Assembly (NCBI RefSeq): GCF_017298635.1
Contig: NZ_CP071182.1
Location: 2,046,001 to 2,110,000 of the forward strand
Direction: 5' to 3'
Length of the DNA: 64,000 nucleotides
From: Paenalicyclobacillus mengziensis
GTDB lineage: Bacteria; Bacillota; Bacilli; Alicyclobacillales; Alicyclobacillaceae
Shown here: piece by piece, positions 18,888 through 27,353 of the stretch
Layout of the letters: each line of letters begins with the position of its first letter
Position numbering within the stretch: the stretch's first letter is position 1
The notes under the pieces: model-generated
The model's input: the letters and a program-made list of their open reading frames with translations, nothing else
The model's database searches: none
Told to the model about the DNA's origin: nothing
Translations under genes and position numbers: made by a program

Positions 18888-19147
18888 ATAACGCGTTGTT
18901 GAAGCGTTATTGGGTTCATGCCGTCCGGCCTGGGAATATAACGCGTTGTAAACGCGCTAATGAGGTCGCCCCAGCCTGGACCTGCAAAGAATAGCGAGTC
19001 GTAGACGCGTTAAGCTGTCAACGTGGGTAAATAACGCGTTGTGAAGGCGTTATTCCGATCCGCTTCAGACAATAACGCGCTACGAGCGCGTTATTTCTAC
19101 TATCCAGGTCTTCGGGTGGGGAGAATAGCGCGTTGCCAGCTCGTTAT
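18888..19147. repeat. cluster of six 23-bp palindromic repeats
   Basis: Copies begin at 18888, 18938, 18991, 19031, 19072 and 19125. Each is exactly 23 bp, of the form ATAACGCGNNNNNNNGCGTTAT with one or two deviations, and can form a stem of 7-8 bp. Start-to-start distances are 50, 53, 40, 41 and 53. The same element occurs four times at 37043-37208. There is no coding sequence here. Confidence 0.9.
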
Positions 19148-19260
19148 GCACAAGGCCAGCTCGTCGTGGAGCGATCCGCTGCCTCCGTCTTGGGTGCCGT
19201 GTGGGAAGGGGGGCCACCCACCATCCGCCGCCTTCCTCGGTTGCGGCTATCCGTTTATGC

Positions 19261-19415
19261 CGCCAGGTGTCTGCGACCTGTTCGCTACGTGTCCGCCAGG
19301 TGTCTGCGACCTGTTCGCTACGTGTCCGCCAGGTGTCTGCGACCTGTTCGCTACGTGTCCGCCAGGTGTCTGCGACCTGTTCGTCACGTGTCCGCTACGT
19401 GTCTGCAACCTGTCC
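19261..19415. repeat. 33-bp tandem repeat, four copies plus a partial
   Basis: The unit begins CGCCAGGTGTCTGCGACC. Copies start at 19261, 19294, 19327 and 19360, the fourth with two changes, and a fifth partial copy continues to about 19415. It ends a few bases before the gatD stop codon. Because 33 is divisible by three, it opens artificial frames on the plus strand. Confidence 0.95.
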
Positions 19416-19420
19416 TGTTG

Positions 19421-20152
19421 TCATACCTCGACCTGAATTCTGCGCTTGAGGAAGGCATCTCGGGCGGCCTGTTCGAGCGTGTCGTCGAGCGGATCGAGTA
19501 CGTGACGTTCGCCCGTTGCGTACTCCATGGCGGTGGCGATAACGAGATCGGCCAAAACGGGGTTTTTCGGCAGCAACGGTCCGTGGATGTAGGTTCCAAA
19601 GACGTTTTTGTAGCGGACACCTTCGCTGCCATCCTGACCGTTGTTGCCATGGCCTTTTTGAACCTTACCGAGTACTTCGTGGTGATGCCAGGTCCGTCCA
19701 CCGTGGTTTTCAAACCCGACAATCGTGCCGCATTCTTCACTCGTGATGGCGACGTTGCCAATCAGCCGCGGCTCTCCTGCTTCTGTCACCAGGTTGAGGA
19801 TGGAGAGCCCTTTCACTTTCGTTCCGTCCGGCAGTTGATAGTACTCTCCGAGTAACTGGTAGCCGCCGCAAATGGCCAATAACGGCAAACCGTCCTCAAC
19901 AGCCGCTTTCCACTCGTTCTGGGAGTTTCGCAGTGTTCTGCCGACGAGGGCCTGTTCGCGGTCCGATCCGCCGCCGAGCAAAACGAGATCGTAATCACAC
20001 AAATTAGGATCCGTTCCGGAAGGCACCGAAATGACCTCTGCATCGATGCCACGCCAGATGCATCGTGACACCAGCGTCTGGATGTTTCCTTTGTCCGCGT
20101 AGAGGTTAAGAAGGTCAGGATACAGATGTGCGATATGTAGGGGTCTTTGCAC
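19421..20152 (-). CDS. gatD: lipid II isoglutaminyl synthase, glutaminase subunit GatD
   Basis: GatD is the class I glutamine amidotransferase that supplies ammonia to MurT for amidation of the second-position glutamate of lipid II. The nucleophile Cys95 lies in LAICGGYQLLG and the catalytic His190 in TYIHGPLLPKNP. The N terminus HLYPDLLNLYADKGN is characteristic of this subfamily. The length is 243 residues. The GTG start follows AGAAGGTGA and lies 38 bases inside the end of murT, so the two are translationally coupled and form the usual heterodimer. Confidence 0.93.
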   Translation of the reverse strand: MQRPLHIAHLYPDLLNLYADKGNIQTLVSRCIWRGIDAEVISVPSGTDPNLCDYDLVLLGGGSDREQALVGRTLRNSQNEWKAAVEDGLPLLAICGGYQLLGEYYQLPDGTKVKGLSILNLVTEAGEPRLIGNVAITSEECGTIVGFENHGGRTWHHHEVLGKVQKGHGNNGQDGSEGVRYKNVFGTYIHGPLLPKNPVLADLVIATAMEYATGERHVLDPLDDTLEQAARDAFLKRRIQVEV

Positions 20153-21494
20153 CAGCCGTCACCTTCTTCTCTAGCCAGTTGGCTGTGTCGTATAGAGCAG
20201 TATAGGTCGAAAGCACGTAGAGGTTGACATCCTCTCCAAGCTCGCCTGCCTTCTCAAACGCGAGCTCGAGACCGTTCGACAGCTCGGGAGACATGACAAT
20301 CTGAGGAGTTTTGTAACCGGCGTACTTCATGCGTAGAGCCATGTCTTCCGCCCGTAGTCCAGTTGTGACGCACGCGAGGACATCCGGACTCGCTGCGAGC
20401 CGTTCAAAATCAGCATCCCAGAGCCAGGAGACGTCTTTGCCGTCGGCTGCGAGGTCATTAATCGCCAGGCAGACCACTTTTCGTCCAGGCTCAGAGAGAA
20501 TCGCTTGGACAACAGTATCGCAACCGGTCGGATTTTTGATGAGGTTCAGTGTCGCAGGCGGATTTGTCGCAAACCCCTGCATCCGGCCGAGCGGGGCCTC
20601 GTAAGTCGCTAGGCCGCGGGCAATGCCGGACGCGTCTATGCCGCTGATCCGAGCCGCACTGATGGCAGCCAGGGTGTTGTAGATGTTATATAACCCGCGC
20701 GTCGGCAGTCTGTACTCGACGGACGGCAGTCGGCCTTCCTTGACCACGAGAGCATTCCCGTGCCACGCGCCTTCGAAATCGGGCTCTGTGCGCTCGAACC
20801 CGCAATTTTCGCAGCGGTAGACGCCAAGTTGGCCGTAAAAGAAGGCGTCGTAGGTCAGTTCCTGGCCGCACTCCAGACAAAACGCACCGTCCCGCATCTG
20901 ATTGTGATGTCCCATTGTCGCGTGGCGGGGCGAAAGTCCGTAGTAGGAGACGCGGCGGCCGCTGTGGAGGCCAACGTGGCGAGCGAGCGGATCGTCCCCG
21001 TTGACAACAATGACAGCCTCCGTCTGTGTGATGCCCTCGAGCAGCTTCGAGACGGTGGTGTCGAGTTCGCCGTAGCGGTCGAGCTGATCGCGAAACACGT
21101 TTGTGACAACGAGCACCTTGACCGGCAAGCGGGCAGTCACCAAGGGCAATGTCGCCTCGTCAATTTCAAACAAGGCGGTCTGCCTGCGCAGTCGGCCAAA
21201 CCAACTGGTGTGCTGAAGCAGTGCCGTCGTCAGACCCTGCGGGAGGTTGGCACCTTCCCGGTTATGAATCATTGGCTCGTCAGTTCCCAGAATTCCAGCC
21301 AGCAGCGAAGAGGTTGTCGTTTTGCCGTTGGTTCCTGTGACGACGACGCACCGCTCGAGACGTTGGCCGAGTCTTGCCAACAGCTGCGGATAGACTTTGA
21401 GCGCGATTTTCCCAGGGAAACTGGTGGCGCCGCGTCCCGCGAGCCGCAGTGCAATGAGCGACAGTTTGCCGAGCCAGATCGCAGGTAAGCGCAA
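20115..21494 (-). CDS. murT: lipid II isoglutaminyl synthase, Mur-ligase subunit MurT
   Basis: MurT is the ATP-dependent Mur-ligase-like partner of GatD; the complex converts lipid II D-glutamate to D-isoglutamine at the membrane. The P-loop VTGTNGKTTTSSLL is at about 52-65. A four-cysteine ribbon insert (CLECGQEL ... YRCENCGFE, about 200-230) and the C-terminal DUF1727 domain (NPTGCDTVVQAIL, ending in YTALYDTANWL) follow. The TTG start is chosen because the N terminus MRLPAIWLGKLSLIALRLAGR matches the family and TGGAG lies 9 bases upstream; the frame is open further but overlaps the divergent ytsP gene. The length is 459 residues. Confidence 0.92.
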   Translation of the reverse strand: MRLPAIWLGKLSLIALRLAGRGATSFPGKIALKVYPQLLARLGQRLERCVVVTGTNGKTTTSSLLAGILGTDEPMIHNREGANLPQGLTTALLQHTSWFGRLRRQTALFEIDEATLPLVTARLPVKVLVVTNVFRDQLDRYGELDTTVSKLLEGITQTEAVIVVNGDDPLARHVGLHSGRRVSYYGLSPRHATMGHHNQMRDGAFCLECGQELTYDAFFYGQLGVYRCENCGFERTEPDFEGAWHGNALVVKEGRLPSVEYRLPTRGLYNIYNTLAAISAARISGIDASGIARGLATYEAPLGRMQGFATNPPATLNLIKNPTGCDTVVQAILSEPGRKVVCLAINDLAADGKDVSWLWDADFERLAASPDVLACVTTGLRAEDMALRMKYAGYKTPQIVMSPELSNGLELAFEKAGELGEDVNLYVLSTYTALYDTANWLEKKVTAGAKTPTYRTSVS

Positions 21495-21532
21495 GGATGT
21501 CAACTCCAATACCCCAAATGATACGCATGTCG

Positions 21533-21560
21533 TTGGACAGGCGGTTGCATCGATTATACT
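21533..21560 (+). promoter_or_regulatory. promoter of ytsP
   Basis: TTGGAC (21533-21538) and TATACT (21555-21560) are 16 bases apart, about 40 bases before the ytsP start. Confidence 0.65.
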
Positions 21561-21599
21561 ATATGGGAGATTTCGTGTTTTGCACAGGAGGGTCTTTTT

Positions 21600-22094
21600 A
21601 TGTACGAGCATACAACCATCACCTCTGAAACGAGGTCTACATTTTATCAACAGTTGGCCGAACAAGCCTTTCATCTCGTATCGGATGAACCAAACGCCAT
21701 CGCCAACTTGAGTAACGTGTCCGCGCTTCTTAACCTGCATCTGGATAACATCAACTGGGTCGGATTCTACCTGTTTGAGGCAGAGAACAATGAGCTGGTC
21801 CTGGGACCGTTTCAGGGCAAGCCTGCGTGTATTCGCATCGCACTTGGAAAGGGCGTCTGCGGCACAGCCATGGCTTCCGGTGAATCCATTGTCGTCGAGG
21901 ACGTGTTTCAATTTCCCGGGCACATCGCTTGCGATGCGGACTCTCGCTCAGAAGTTGTTATCCCGATGGTGCGAGACGGCGTGAAGCTTGGCGTCCTCGA
22001 TATCGATGCACCGATGCCCGGGCGTTTTGACGAAGAGGATGCACGCGGACTCGAGCAGATTGTCAAAGTGATTGTAGAACATGCCAACCTGTGA
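21600..22094 (+). CDS. ytsP: free methionine-(R)-sulfoxide reductase (GAF domain)
   Basis: This 164-residue single-GAF-domain enzyme reduces free Met-R-sulfoxide. The three redox cysteines are Cys77, Cys87 and Cys111, in FQGKPACIRI, GKGVCGTA and HIACDADSRSE. Their spacing (10 and 24) is the same as in characterised fRMsr enzymes. The protein is cytoplasmic. The ATG follows AGGAGGGTC. It has its own promoter and is divergent from murT-gatD. Confidence 0.92.
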   Translation: MYEHTTITSETRSTFYQQLAEQAFHLVSDEPNAIANLSNVSALLNLHLDNINWVGFYLFEAENNELVLGPFQGKPACIRIALGKGVCGTAMASGESIVVEDVFQFPGHIACDADSRSEVVIPMVRDGVKLGVLDIDAPMPGRFDEEDARGLEQIVKVIVEHANL

Positions 22095-22201
22095 GTTGGC
22101 GTGGGATAAGTCGATGGGTAAGCCGTGTCCATTGTGCAAATAGGGGCAGTCGACATCGCAGCGATACCGAGTGAATTTCGCAAAAACGAGGAGGCCGTTA
22201 C

Positions 22202-22552
22202 ATGGAGTTCTACGGATACAAGAAGTGCTCGACATGCAGAAGTGCGTACAAGCATCTGCAGGAAGGTGGTATCGAGCTTGAGTTTCATGACTTTGTTGTG
22301 AGCCCGCCGAGTGCGCTCACCATCAAGTCGTGGGTCGATGTTTACGGACAAGGCATCATGCCATTTGTGAACACCAAAGGAACGAGATATCGCGAGCTAA
22401 ATCTGGCAAACCAGAACTTGAGTGAAGCAATGTGGCTCGATTTGCTCTCGAAAGATGGCAAGCTCTTAAAACGCCCCGTGCTCGTGACCGATGGGGGAGT
22501 GGTTGTGGGATACGACAAGGCTCAGTACGACAGACTGATAGGCAGGGGCTGA
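22202..22552 (+). CDS. yusI: ArsC/Spx-family protein (YusI-like)
   Basis: This 116-residue thioredoxin-fold protein has a CXXC pair at Cys9 and Cys12 (YGYKKCSTCRSA), the segment FVNTKGTRYRELNL and the closing block KLLKRPVLVTDGGVVVGY. This set matches YusI/YffB-type arsenate-reductase-like proteins rather than the RNA-polymerase-binding Spx itself, which carries other helix-4 residues. Arsenate reduction is possible but not shown. The ATG follows a GAGGAGG site with ACGAGGAGGCC upstream. Confidence 0.85.
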   Translation: MEFYGYKKCSTCRSAYKHLQEGGIELEFHDFVVSPPSALTIKSWVDVYGQGIMPFVNTKGTRYRELNLANQNLSEAMWLDLLSKDGKLLKRPVLVTDGGVVVGYDKAQYDRLIGRG

Positions 22553-22658
22553 GCTTTGGCCGACAGTTGGCCAACAGGCTGGCCGTTCGCCGTTTGGCTG
22601 GCGCCAGCCTCTCTCGACAGCGGCACCTGGCCTCTGTCACCTGCTGGTGGCCGTTCGC

Positions 22659-22680
22659 CGATAGGCAGGCCAGCCTATCG
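22659..22680. repeat. 8-bp hairpin in a TGGCC-rich spacer
   Basis: CGATAGGC and GCCTATCG flank a six-base loop. The surrounding 22560-22680 is full of TGGCC and GCCAGCC motifs, including a GGCTGGCGCCAGCC palindrome. No T-tract follows, so it does not look like a standard terminator. Confidence 0.55.
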
Positions 22681-22715
22681 CAGCGGCATGGATGACGTTA
22701 CAAGGTGGGATTCCT

Positions 22716-23312
22716 GTGCGGTTGTTTTTTGGAGTCGACGTAACCTCGGACATCCGAAGTGAATTGGCAGGCGTGCAGTCACGCCTTCAGGAACAGGGTG
22801 TCAAGGCCGGCAACTGGTCGAGACCAGAGTTGTTTCACTTGACCCTTCTGTTTATCGGAGAGACCCGGGAGGAACACCTCGAGACCCTCCTTGCTATCGG
22901 CAAAGAGACGGCTCGCCAGGCGTCCACTTTTTCGCTGAACTTCGGTCGACTCGGTGTGTTTGAACGCAACCGCATCCTCTGGGTTGGCCTTCAAAACGAC
23001 GGCGGGATGGAAGCTTTGCGTCAAGTCTATGACGTCATTACGGGCTTGGCAGCAAAACAGCCGTTCATCAAGGTCGATGAACGGCCGTATAGCCCCCATT
23101 TGACACTGGCCAGAAAGCTGGAAGCAGCGTCTATTTCCCGGGTGAAAGAAGTGATGGCGAACGAGTCCGTCTCGGTGCCTGACCCTGCCCGCGCGTTTCC
23201 CGTTTCGTCCATTTGCTTGTTTGCGTCGAAACAAGTGAGCGGGCGGCTGGCGTATCCCATCGTTGAGCGCTTCTATTTCGAAGACGTCAACGCTGCGAGC
23301 ATGAAGCTTTAA
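22716..23312 (+). CDS. thpR: RNA 2',3'-cyclic phosphodiesterase ThpR
   Basis: This 198-residue 2H phosphoesterase of the LigT/ThpR family opens 2',3'-cyclic phosphates on RNA ends; the reverse ligation is weak in vitro. The two catalytic HXT motifs are His41-Leu-Thr43 (FHLTLLFIG) and His128-Leu-Thr130 (YSPHLTLARK). The GTG start is chosen because AAGGTGGG lies 6 bases upstream; an ATG eight codons earlier has no ribosome site. It ends next to a 30-bp tandem repeat. Confidence 0.9.
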   Translation: MRLFFGVDVTSDIRSELAGVQSRLQEQGVKAGNWSRPELFHLTLLFIGETREEHLETLLAIGKETARQASTFSLNFGRLGVFERNRILWVGLQNDGGMEALRQVYDVITGLAAKQPFIKVDERPYSPHLTLARKLEAASISRVKEVMANESVSVPDPARAFPVSSICLFASKQVSGRLAYPIVERFYFEDVNAASMKL

Positions 23313-23393
23313 CGCATCCATGCGGCAGGCAACGAGGCTTAACGCGGTCAGCGTAAACGCAACAGGGCTTAACGCATCAGCGCGGCATCGAAG
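23306..23393. repeat. about 30-bp tandem repeat, three copies
   Basis: Imperfect units starting GCTTTAACGCATCC, GCTTAACGCGGTCAGCG and GCTTAACGCATCAGCG begin at 23306, 23337 and 23367. The array overlaps the ends of both converging genes, including the last codons of the metallo-beta-lactamase-fold gene. Confidence 0.7.
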
Positions 23394-24318
23394 CGTAGTG
23401 CATCAGCCCAAGCGCATCGAGGACGACGTCCATGTCGAGTTCTGACAAGTTTCCGCTCACCACATGTCCGCGCTGTTTCAAATCCTCGCGAATCCATTCG
23501 CGCAGAGCGTCTGTGACTTCCACGAGAGGGATGTCAGGCCTGTACACCGATTGAATCAGTGCTGCCAGACCCTGTGCGCTCTTGTCCGTATCCCGCAAGG
23601 CCTCATCTTTCGGGGAGCGGCCAAAGTGTGTGTGGTAGATCCACTGAAAAGGAATCGACTTGAGTAACTCCACCGTTTTGTGAACAGCCTCCGGGTCAAA
23701 GTCGACCGGTGAAGTCGAAGGCATTACCCACTCGAAATCCCATCCCGTAAAGCATGTCCGATACCGAATCCCCGCGGCATCTCCCGCATAGACCGCGTCA
23801 GCGACAGGGTCGTGAATACTGAAATGGTGCTTCGCATGTCCCGGCGTGTCGTAGAAAGTCAGGACGCGGCCGCCGAGGTCGAGGGTCTCCCCGTGATTCC
23901 GTACGAGAACCTGGTGTTCAGGCACGGCAATCATCTCACCGAACAGTTCCCCGAGTTTGTCTCCGTAGACGCCTTTCGCTCCGTTCCACAAGCGGGACGG
24001 GTCAATCATGTGCCGAGCGCCGCGGTGGTGGACGACAAGCTGTGCGTTCTTCGCCTTCTGCATCATGTGGCCGGCGCCGCCAGCGTGATCGAGATGAACA
24101 TGCGTGACGATGACATAAGCGAGGTCTTGTGGAGCGTAACCCAGTTTGTGCAGGGCTTTGACGATGATGTCGTGCGATTTTGACGATCCGGTTTCAATCA
24201 ACGTCGGCTTCTCTTCAGCGAGAAAGTAGGCTGCCGACCGGCAAGGAAGACCTTGTTCCATCAGGTCAATCATCCAGAGCTTCTCGTCAATCTGTACAGG
24301 GTCCGTGGATTTGGTCAT
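23377..24318 (-). CDS. metallo-beta-lactamase-fold hydrolase
   Basis: This 313-residue metallo-hydrolase has the metal-binding motif THVHLDHAGG at about 72-81, a further His in YDTPGHAKHHFS, Asp in YAGDAAGIR and His in YHTHFG, a complete dinuclear set. Other features suggest a glyoxalase II or lactonase-like enzyme; the substrate is not evident. The ATG start has AAAGGAGAGAT upstream, which lies within the end of ftsW, only 3 bases away, so both genes are probably on one transcript. Confidence 0.87.
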   Translation of the reverse strand: MTKSTDPVQIDEKLWMIDLMEQGLPCRSAAYFLAEEKPTLIETGSSKSHDIIVKALHKLGYAPQDLAYVIVTHVHLDHAGGAGHMMQKAKNAQLVVHHRGARHMIDPSRLWNGAKGVYGDKLGELFGEMIAVPEHQVLVRNHGETLDLGGRVLTFYDTPGHAKHHFSIHDPVADAVYAGDAAGIRYRTCFTGWDFEWVMPSTSPVDFDPEAVHKTVELLKSIPFQWIYHTHFGRSPKDEALRDTDKSAQGLAALIQSVYRPDIPLVEVTDALREWIREDLKQRGHVVSGNLSELDMDVVLDALGLMHYASMPR

Positions 24319-24321
24319 GGA

Positions 24322-25896
24322 TTATCTCTCCTTTCGGAAAAACCGACCCGTCTTCTTGGTGCTGGAACTCGTCATACGCTGGCCTTGAAGGTCAGCTTGC
24401 TTTTTGCTCCATGACTTTGACGACGGGACAGGTTGGCGAGCGGAAGACGGCGAGGGTTCCTTTGAACGCACGGTGGTCGCAGCCGTTTCCTGGCGTGCAC
24501 GCCAGCCGCCGCTTGTCTGCGTCGCACCACCGTACCTATCTGCTTGCGGGCTTGTCCGCTGCCGCCAACTGCCAAACGACTGGCTCTTCGTCTTTTTTGG
24601 CTGCAGGCGATGAACCTCAGCCCGGTGCCGACTTTCGGCTTTGCGATGCTCTTCAGCCCGGCGCCGCAGCAGGTCTGACTGGCGCCGTGGCTCCAGACCA
24701 ACCAGCGGCGGTTTGCTGACCGGGACGCGGCGCTCCCGGAGCTCAGCCATATCTTCGACAGACACGACATCAGCGAGCAGGTCCACTTCCGGCTCCTCTG
24801 CAAGTGTAACCCGGGAGATGCTGATGAGCATGCCGACGCTCGCCATACTCACGATTAAATCAGTGCCGCCGTAACTCATGAACGGGAGCGGAATGCCCGT
24901 AACGGGAAGCAGGCCCGTGACTGCGCCAAGATTAATGATGGTGCTGATGATAATCTGGCTCGTAATGCCCACAGCCAGGAGCGAGCCGAATCTGTCTGGA
25001 GACCGCCTCGCAATGCGAAAGCCACGCCAGATGAGAACGCCAAACGTAAACAAGAGCGCGACGGCGCCGACAAGTCCCCATTCTTCCACAAACACAGGGA
25101 AGATGAAGTCGGTCTGTGGAAACGGTAAGTACCCCATTTTTTCAATGCTCATATCAAATCCTCGGCCAAACCAGCCACCAGCGGAGATGGCCGTCATGCC
25201 TTGAATGAGCTGATACGACTGACCACTCGTATTTTGAAACGGGTGAAGCCAAGCGGCAATACGAGCAGATCGGTAAGAGGCTTTGACAGCGGCGCCGATA
25301 AGTATCGGACCAAGGACAGCCATCGTGATGACGATGGGGCGGACACGCGCTCCAGATGCAAATATGATGACCAGCGTGGTTGCTAGGAGTGTAATGGCCG
25401 TTCCCATGTCTGGTTCGAGAAAGATGAGGAGAACGTTGAGGCCGGCGACGACGAGACCGGGGATGACGCCGCGCCGGAAGTTGTCAATGAGCGTGATCTT
25501 CTTCGTAAAGAAAAACGACAAATACATGACCGTTGCAATAATAGACAGTTCTGACGGCTGGAGATGCAGACTGCCATGACCAATCCAGCGGCGGCCTCCG
25601 TATTGTGACCAACCCACATGGGGGATGAGCACGATGAGCAACAGGAACAAGCCAATGCCCATTGCAGGCACCGCGTAACGATACCATACGCGGTGGGGAA
25701 TCCAGCTTAGGCCCACCATGGCAAAGAGCCCAATCCCGGCTGAAAGAAGTTGCTTCTTCGCGTACGAATCTGCGGGAACGTGACTTTGCAGTGCGATGAT
25801 GGTGCTCGCTGAGAAGACCGTGATAACTCCTGCGGCGGTCAGCAGGATGACTGTCGAAAACAGCACATAGTCGATTTGATGTCGTTGAATCTGCAA
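24322..25896 (-). CDS. ftsW: FtsW/RodA-family peptidoglycan glycosyltransferase with long basic tail
   Basis: This SEDS-family lipid II polymerase has about ten membrane helices between residues 10 and 375. Family signatures are HLQPSELS, FLEPDMGTA with the catalytic Asp, and the last loop PFMSYGGTDLI. After residue about 390 comes a cytoplasmic tail of roughly 130 residues rich in Arg, Ser, Gln and Lys, longer than usual. The TTG start fits AAGAAGGTGA five bases upstream; an in-frame TTG eight codons earlier is less likely. Which SEDS protein serves division cannot be proven, but the clear RodA-like paralogue at 27354 makes FtsW or SpoVE the better label. Confidence 0.85.
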   Translation of the reverse strand: MQIQRHQIDYVLFSTVILLTAAGVITVFSASTIIALQSHVPADSYAKKQLLSAGIGLFAMVGLSWIPHRVWYRYAVPAMGIGLFLLLIVLIPHVGWSQYGGRRWIGHGSLHLQPSELSIIATVMYLSFFFTKKITLIDNFRRGVIPGLVVAGLNVLLIFLEPDMGTAITLLATTLVIIFASGARVRPIVITMAVLGPILIGAAVKASYRSARIAAWLHPFQNTSGQSYQLIQGMTAISAGGWFGRGFDMSIEKMGYLPFPQTDFIFPVFVEEWGLVGAVALLFTFGVLIWRGFRIARRSPDRFGSLLAVGITSQIIISTIINLGAVTGLLPVTGIPLPFMSYGGTDLIVSMASVGMLISISRVTLAEEPEVDLLADVVSVEDMAELRERRVPVSKPPLVGLEPRRQSDLLRRRAEEHRKAESRHRAEVHRLQPKKTKSQSFGSWRQRTSPQADRYGGATQTSGGWRARQETAATTVRSKEPSPSSARQPVPSSKSWSKKQADLQGQRMTSSSTKKTGRFFRKER

Positions 25897-26007
25897 GCAC
25901 GTCACCTTCTTAATAACCAAGTTCCCAAGGGCAATTTCTTCGACATATCGACTGTGATTACCTTCTCATCAGGGAAAATTTCGATTGTGACGGCTTGCAG
26001 AACCAAC

Positions 26008-26346
26008 TTACCACCAATGCATGCCCACTGCGGTGATTCCGAGGATTGCGGCCAGTGGAATGGCGAAATGCCAACCGCCACCAGGTCCTGCGGGCCCCTG
26101 GCCGCCAGGCCCCATTGGCCCACCCGGGCCGGCTGGACCGCCTCCCCATGGACCCATGCCAAAGGGACGTCCTTCACCGTAACCCATGCCCCCATCCATT
26201 GTGTGGTGGGCTGCCGCCTGCGCCGCAGGCATGAGAATCAGGTGTTCCTTAGTGCAATGAACAACAATACCTTCGAAGGTACCAAAATGGGTGTGGCATT
26301 GCACGTGCTTTCCGATGTATGGTCGGACGTGGCGATGTGTGTACAT
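26008..26346 (-). CDS. small Gly/Pro-rich protein with hydrophobic C terminus
   Basis: I do not recognise this 112-residue protein. The first half (YIGKHVQCHTHFGTFEGIVVHCTKEHLILMP) looks like a small beta-barrel. The middle (about 50-88) is a low-complexity Gly/Pro/Met stretch, and the last about 20 residues form a membrane helix ending in HWW. A very strong site, AAAGGGAGGGGG, lies 4 bases before the ATG, which makes it a real gene. It is divergent from glpQ and convergent in direction with ftsW. Confidence 0.72.
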   Translation of the reverse strand: MYTHRHVRPYIGKHVQCHTHFGTFEGIVVHCTKEHLILMPAAQAAAHHTMDGGMGYGEGRPFGMGPWGGGPAGPGGPMGPGGQGPAGPGGGWHFAIPLAAILGITAVGMHWW

Positions 26347-26413
26347 TTATCCCCCTCCCTTTCGCCTACAGTCTATGGGGCGGATGTCTTGGGAGACGCG
26401 GCGAATGCACATA

Positions 26414-26447
26414 TTGACAGGAATCAATTCAGCGAATCAGGTATAAT
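26414..26447 (+). promoter_or_regulatory. probable promoter of glpQ
   Basis: A perfect TATAAT (26442-26447) preceded by TCAGG lies 32 bases before the start codon. A perfect TTGACA stands at 26414-26419, but the 22-base spacer is longer than normal, so the -10 may work with a weaker -35. Confidence 0.5.
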
Positions 26448-26478
26448 GAGTGTGTTGCAATGCGATGGGAGGATGCAC

Positions 26479-27327
26479 ATGAACCGCGTCGCTCACCCTT
26501 ATGCCAAAGCGGTTCGCCCGCTGGTTTTCGCACATCGAGGTGCAAGTGGAGAAGCACCGGAAAACACGTATGCGGCATTTGCGATGGCTGTAGAGATGGG
26601 GGCCGATGCCATCGAGACCGATGTGCACTGGACAAAAGACGGCGTGATTGTGGTTGCACATGATGCAGACGTCAGTCGAATGACAAACGGCCAAGGTAGA
26701 ATTGAAGAACTGACTTACGCGGAATTACATGAATTGGATTTCGGATACCGATTTACGCCGGATGGGGGAGAGAGTTACCCTTATCGAGGGAAGGGCTTGA
26801 CCATCATGCGTTTTCGGGATTTGTTGCAGGAATTCCCCGACTTGCCCATCAACGTTGACTTGAAGCCCAAAGTCCATCCTTTGCTCAGTCAATATATTCG
26901 CGAGGTCTACGAGTCAGACGGTGTGGAACGGGTGATGACCGCGTCGTTCCATCACGATGTTTTGCAGCGGTTGCGCCAGCAAAACACGAATCTCTCGACG
27001 AGTGCATCACCGCGGGAAATTGCATCTTTTTTGCTGCGCCAACGCCTCGGCGTGGGAGTGAGCGGGAAGGTGCCACACCAGGCGCTTCAGGTCCCGCCGA
27101 TGATGTATGGCATTCGCGTTGTTACGGAAGGCTTTGTGAGAGCGGCCCATCGCGCGAGCGCCAAGGTCCACGTCTGGACAATCAATGTAGTTGAAGAGAT
27201 GAAGCAGCTTCTCGACATGGGCGTAGACGGGATTATGACAAACCATCCGGACAGGGCGCGATTTGTTGTCGATGCTTGGACCCCGCCTGCAGGACAGGCC
27301 GCGTCAGGCGCGACCATCAATCTCTGA
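26479..27327 (+). CDS. glpQ: glycerophosphodiester phosphodiesterase
   Basis: This 282-residue GDPD TIM-barrel enzyme hydrolyses glycerophosphodiesters to glycerol 3-phosphate and an alcohol. Active-site residues are His19-Arg20 (AHRGASGEAPENT), Glu46 and Asp48 (AIETDVHWTKDG) and His61 (VVAHD). No signal peptide is visible, so it is probably cytoplasmic, like YhdW or YqiK rather than secreted GlpQ. The ATG follows GGGAGG by 6 bases. The RodA gene follows 26 bases later in the same direction, so they may form one operon. Confidence 0.9.
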   Translation: MNRVAHPYAKAVRPLVFAHRGASGEAPENTYAAFAMAVEMGADAIETDVHWTKDGVIVVAHDADVSRMTNGQGRIEELTYAELHELDFGYRFTPDGGESYPYRGKGLTIMRFRDLLQEFPDLPINVDLKPKVHPLLSQYIREVYESDGVERVMTASFHHDVLQRLRQQNTNLSTSASPREIASFLLRQRLGVGVSGKVPHQALQVPPMMYGIRVVTEGFVRAAHRASAKVHVWTINVVEEMKQLLDMGVDGIMTNHPDRARFVVDAWTPPAGQAASGATINL

Positions 27328-27353
27328 TTGAGCATCATTTTATGTAAGCAGGG

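Noticed and set aside
18888..19147. CRISPR array
   Set aside because: Repeats are short palindromes with variable arms, spacers are 17-30 bp and irregular, and no cas gene is near.
19041..19855. Plus-strand frames through the palindromes and the 33-bp array
   Set aside because: The repeat is a multiple of three and opens frames artificially; they run antisense to gatD and have no credible start.
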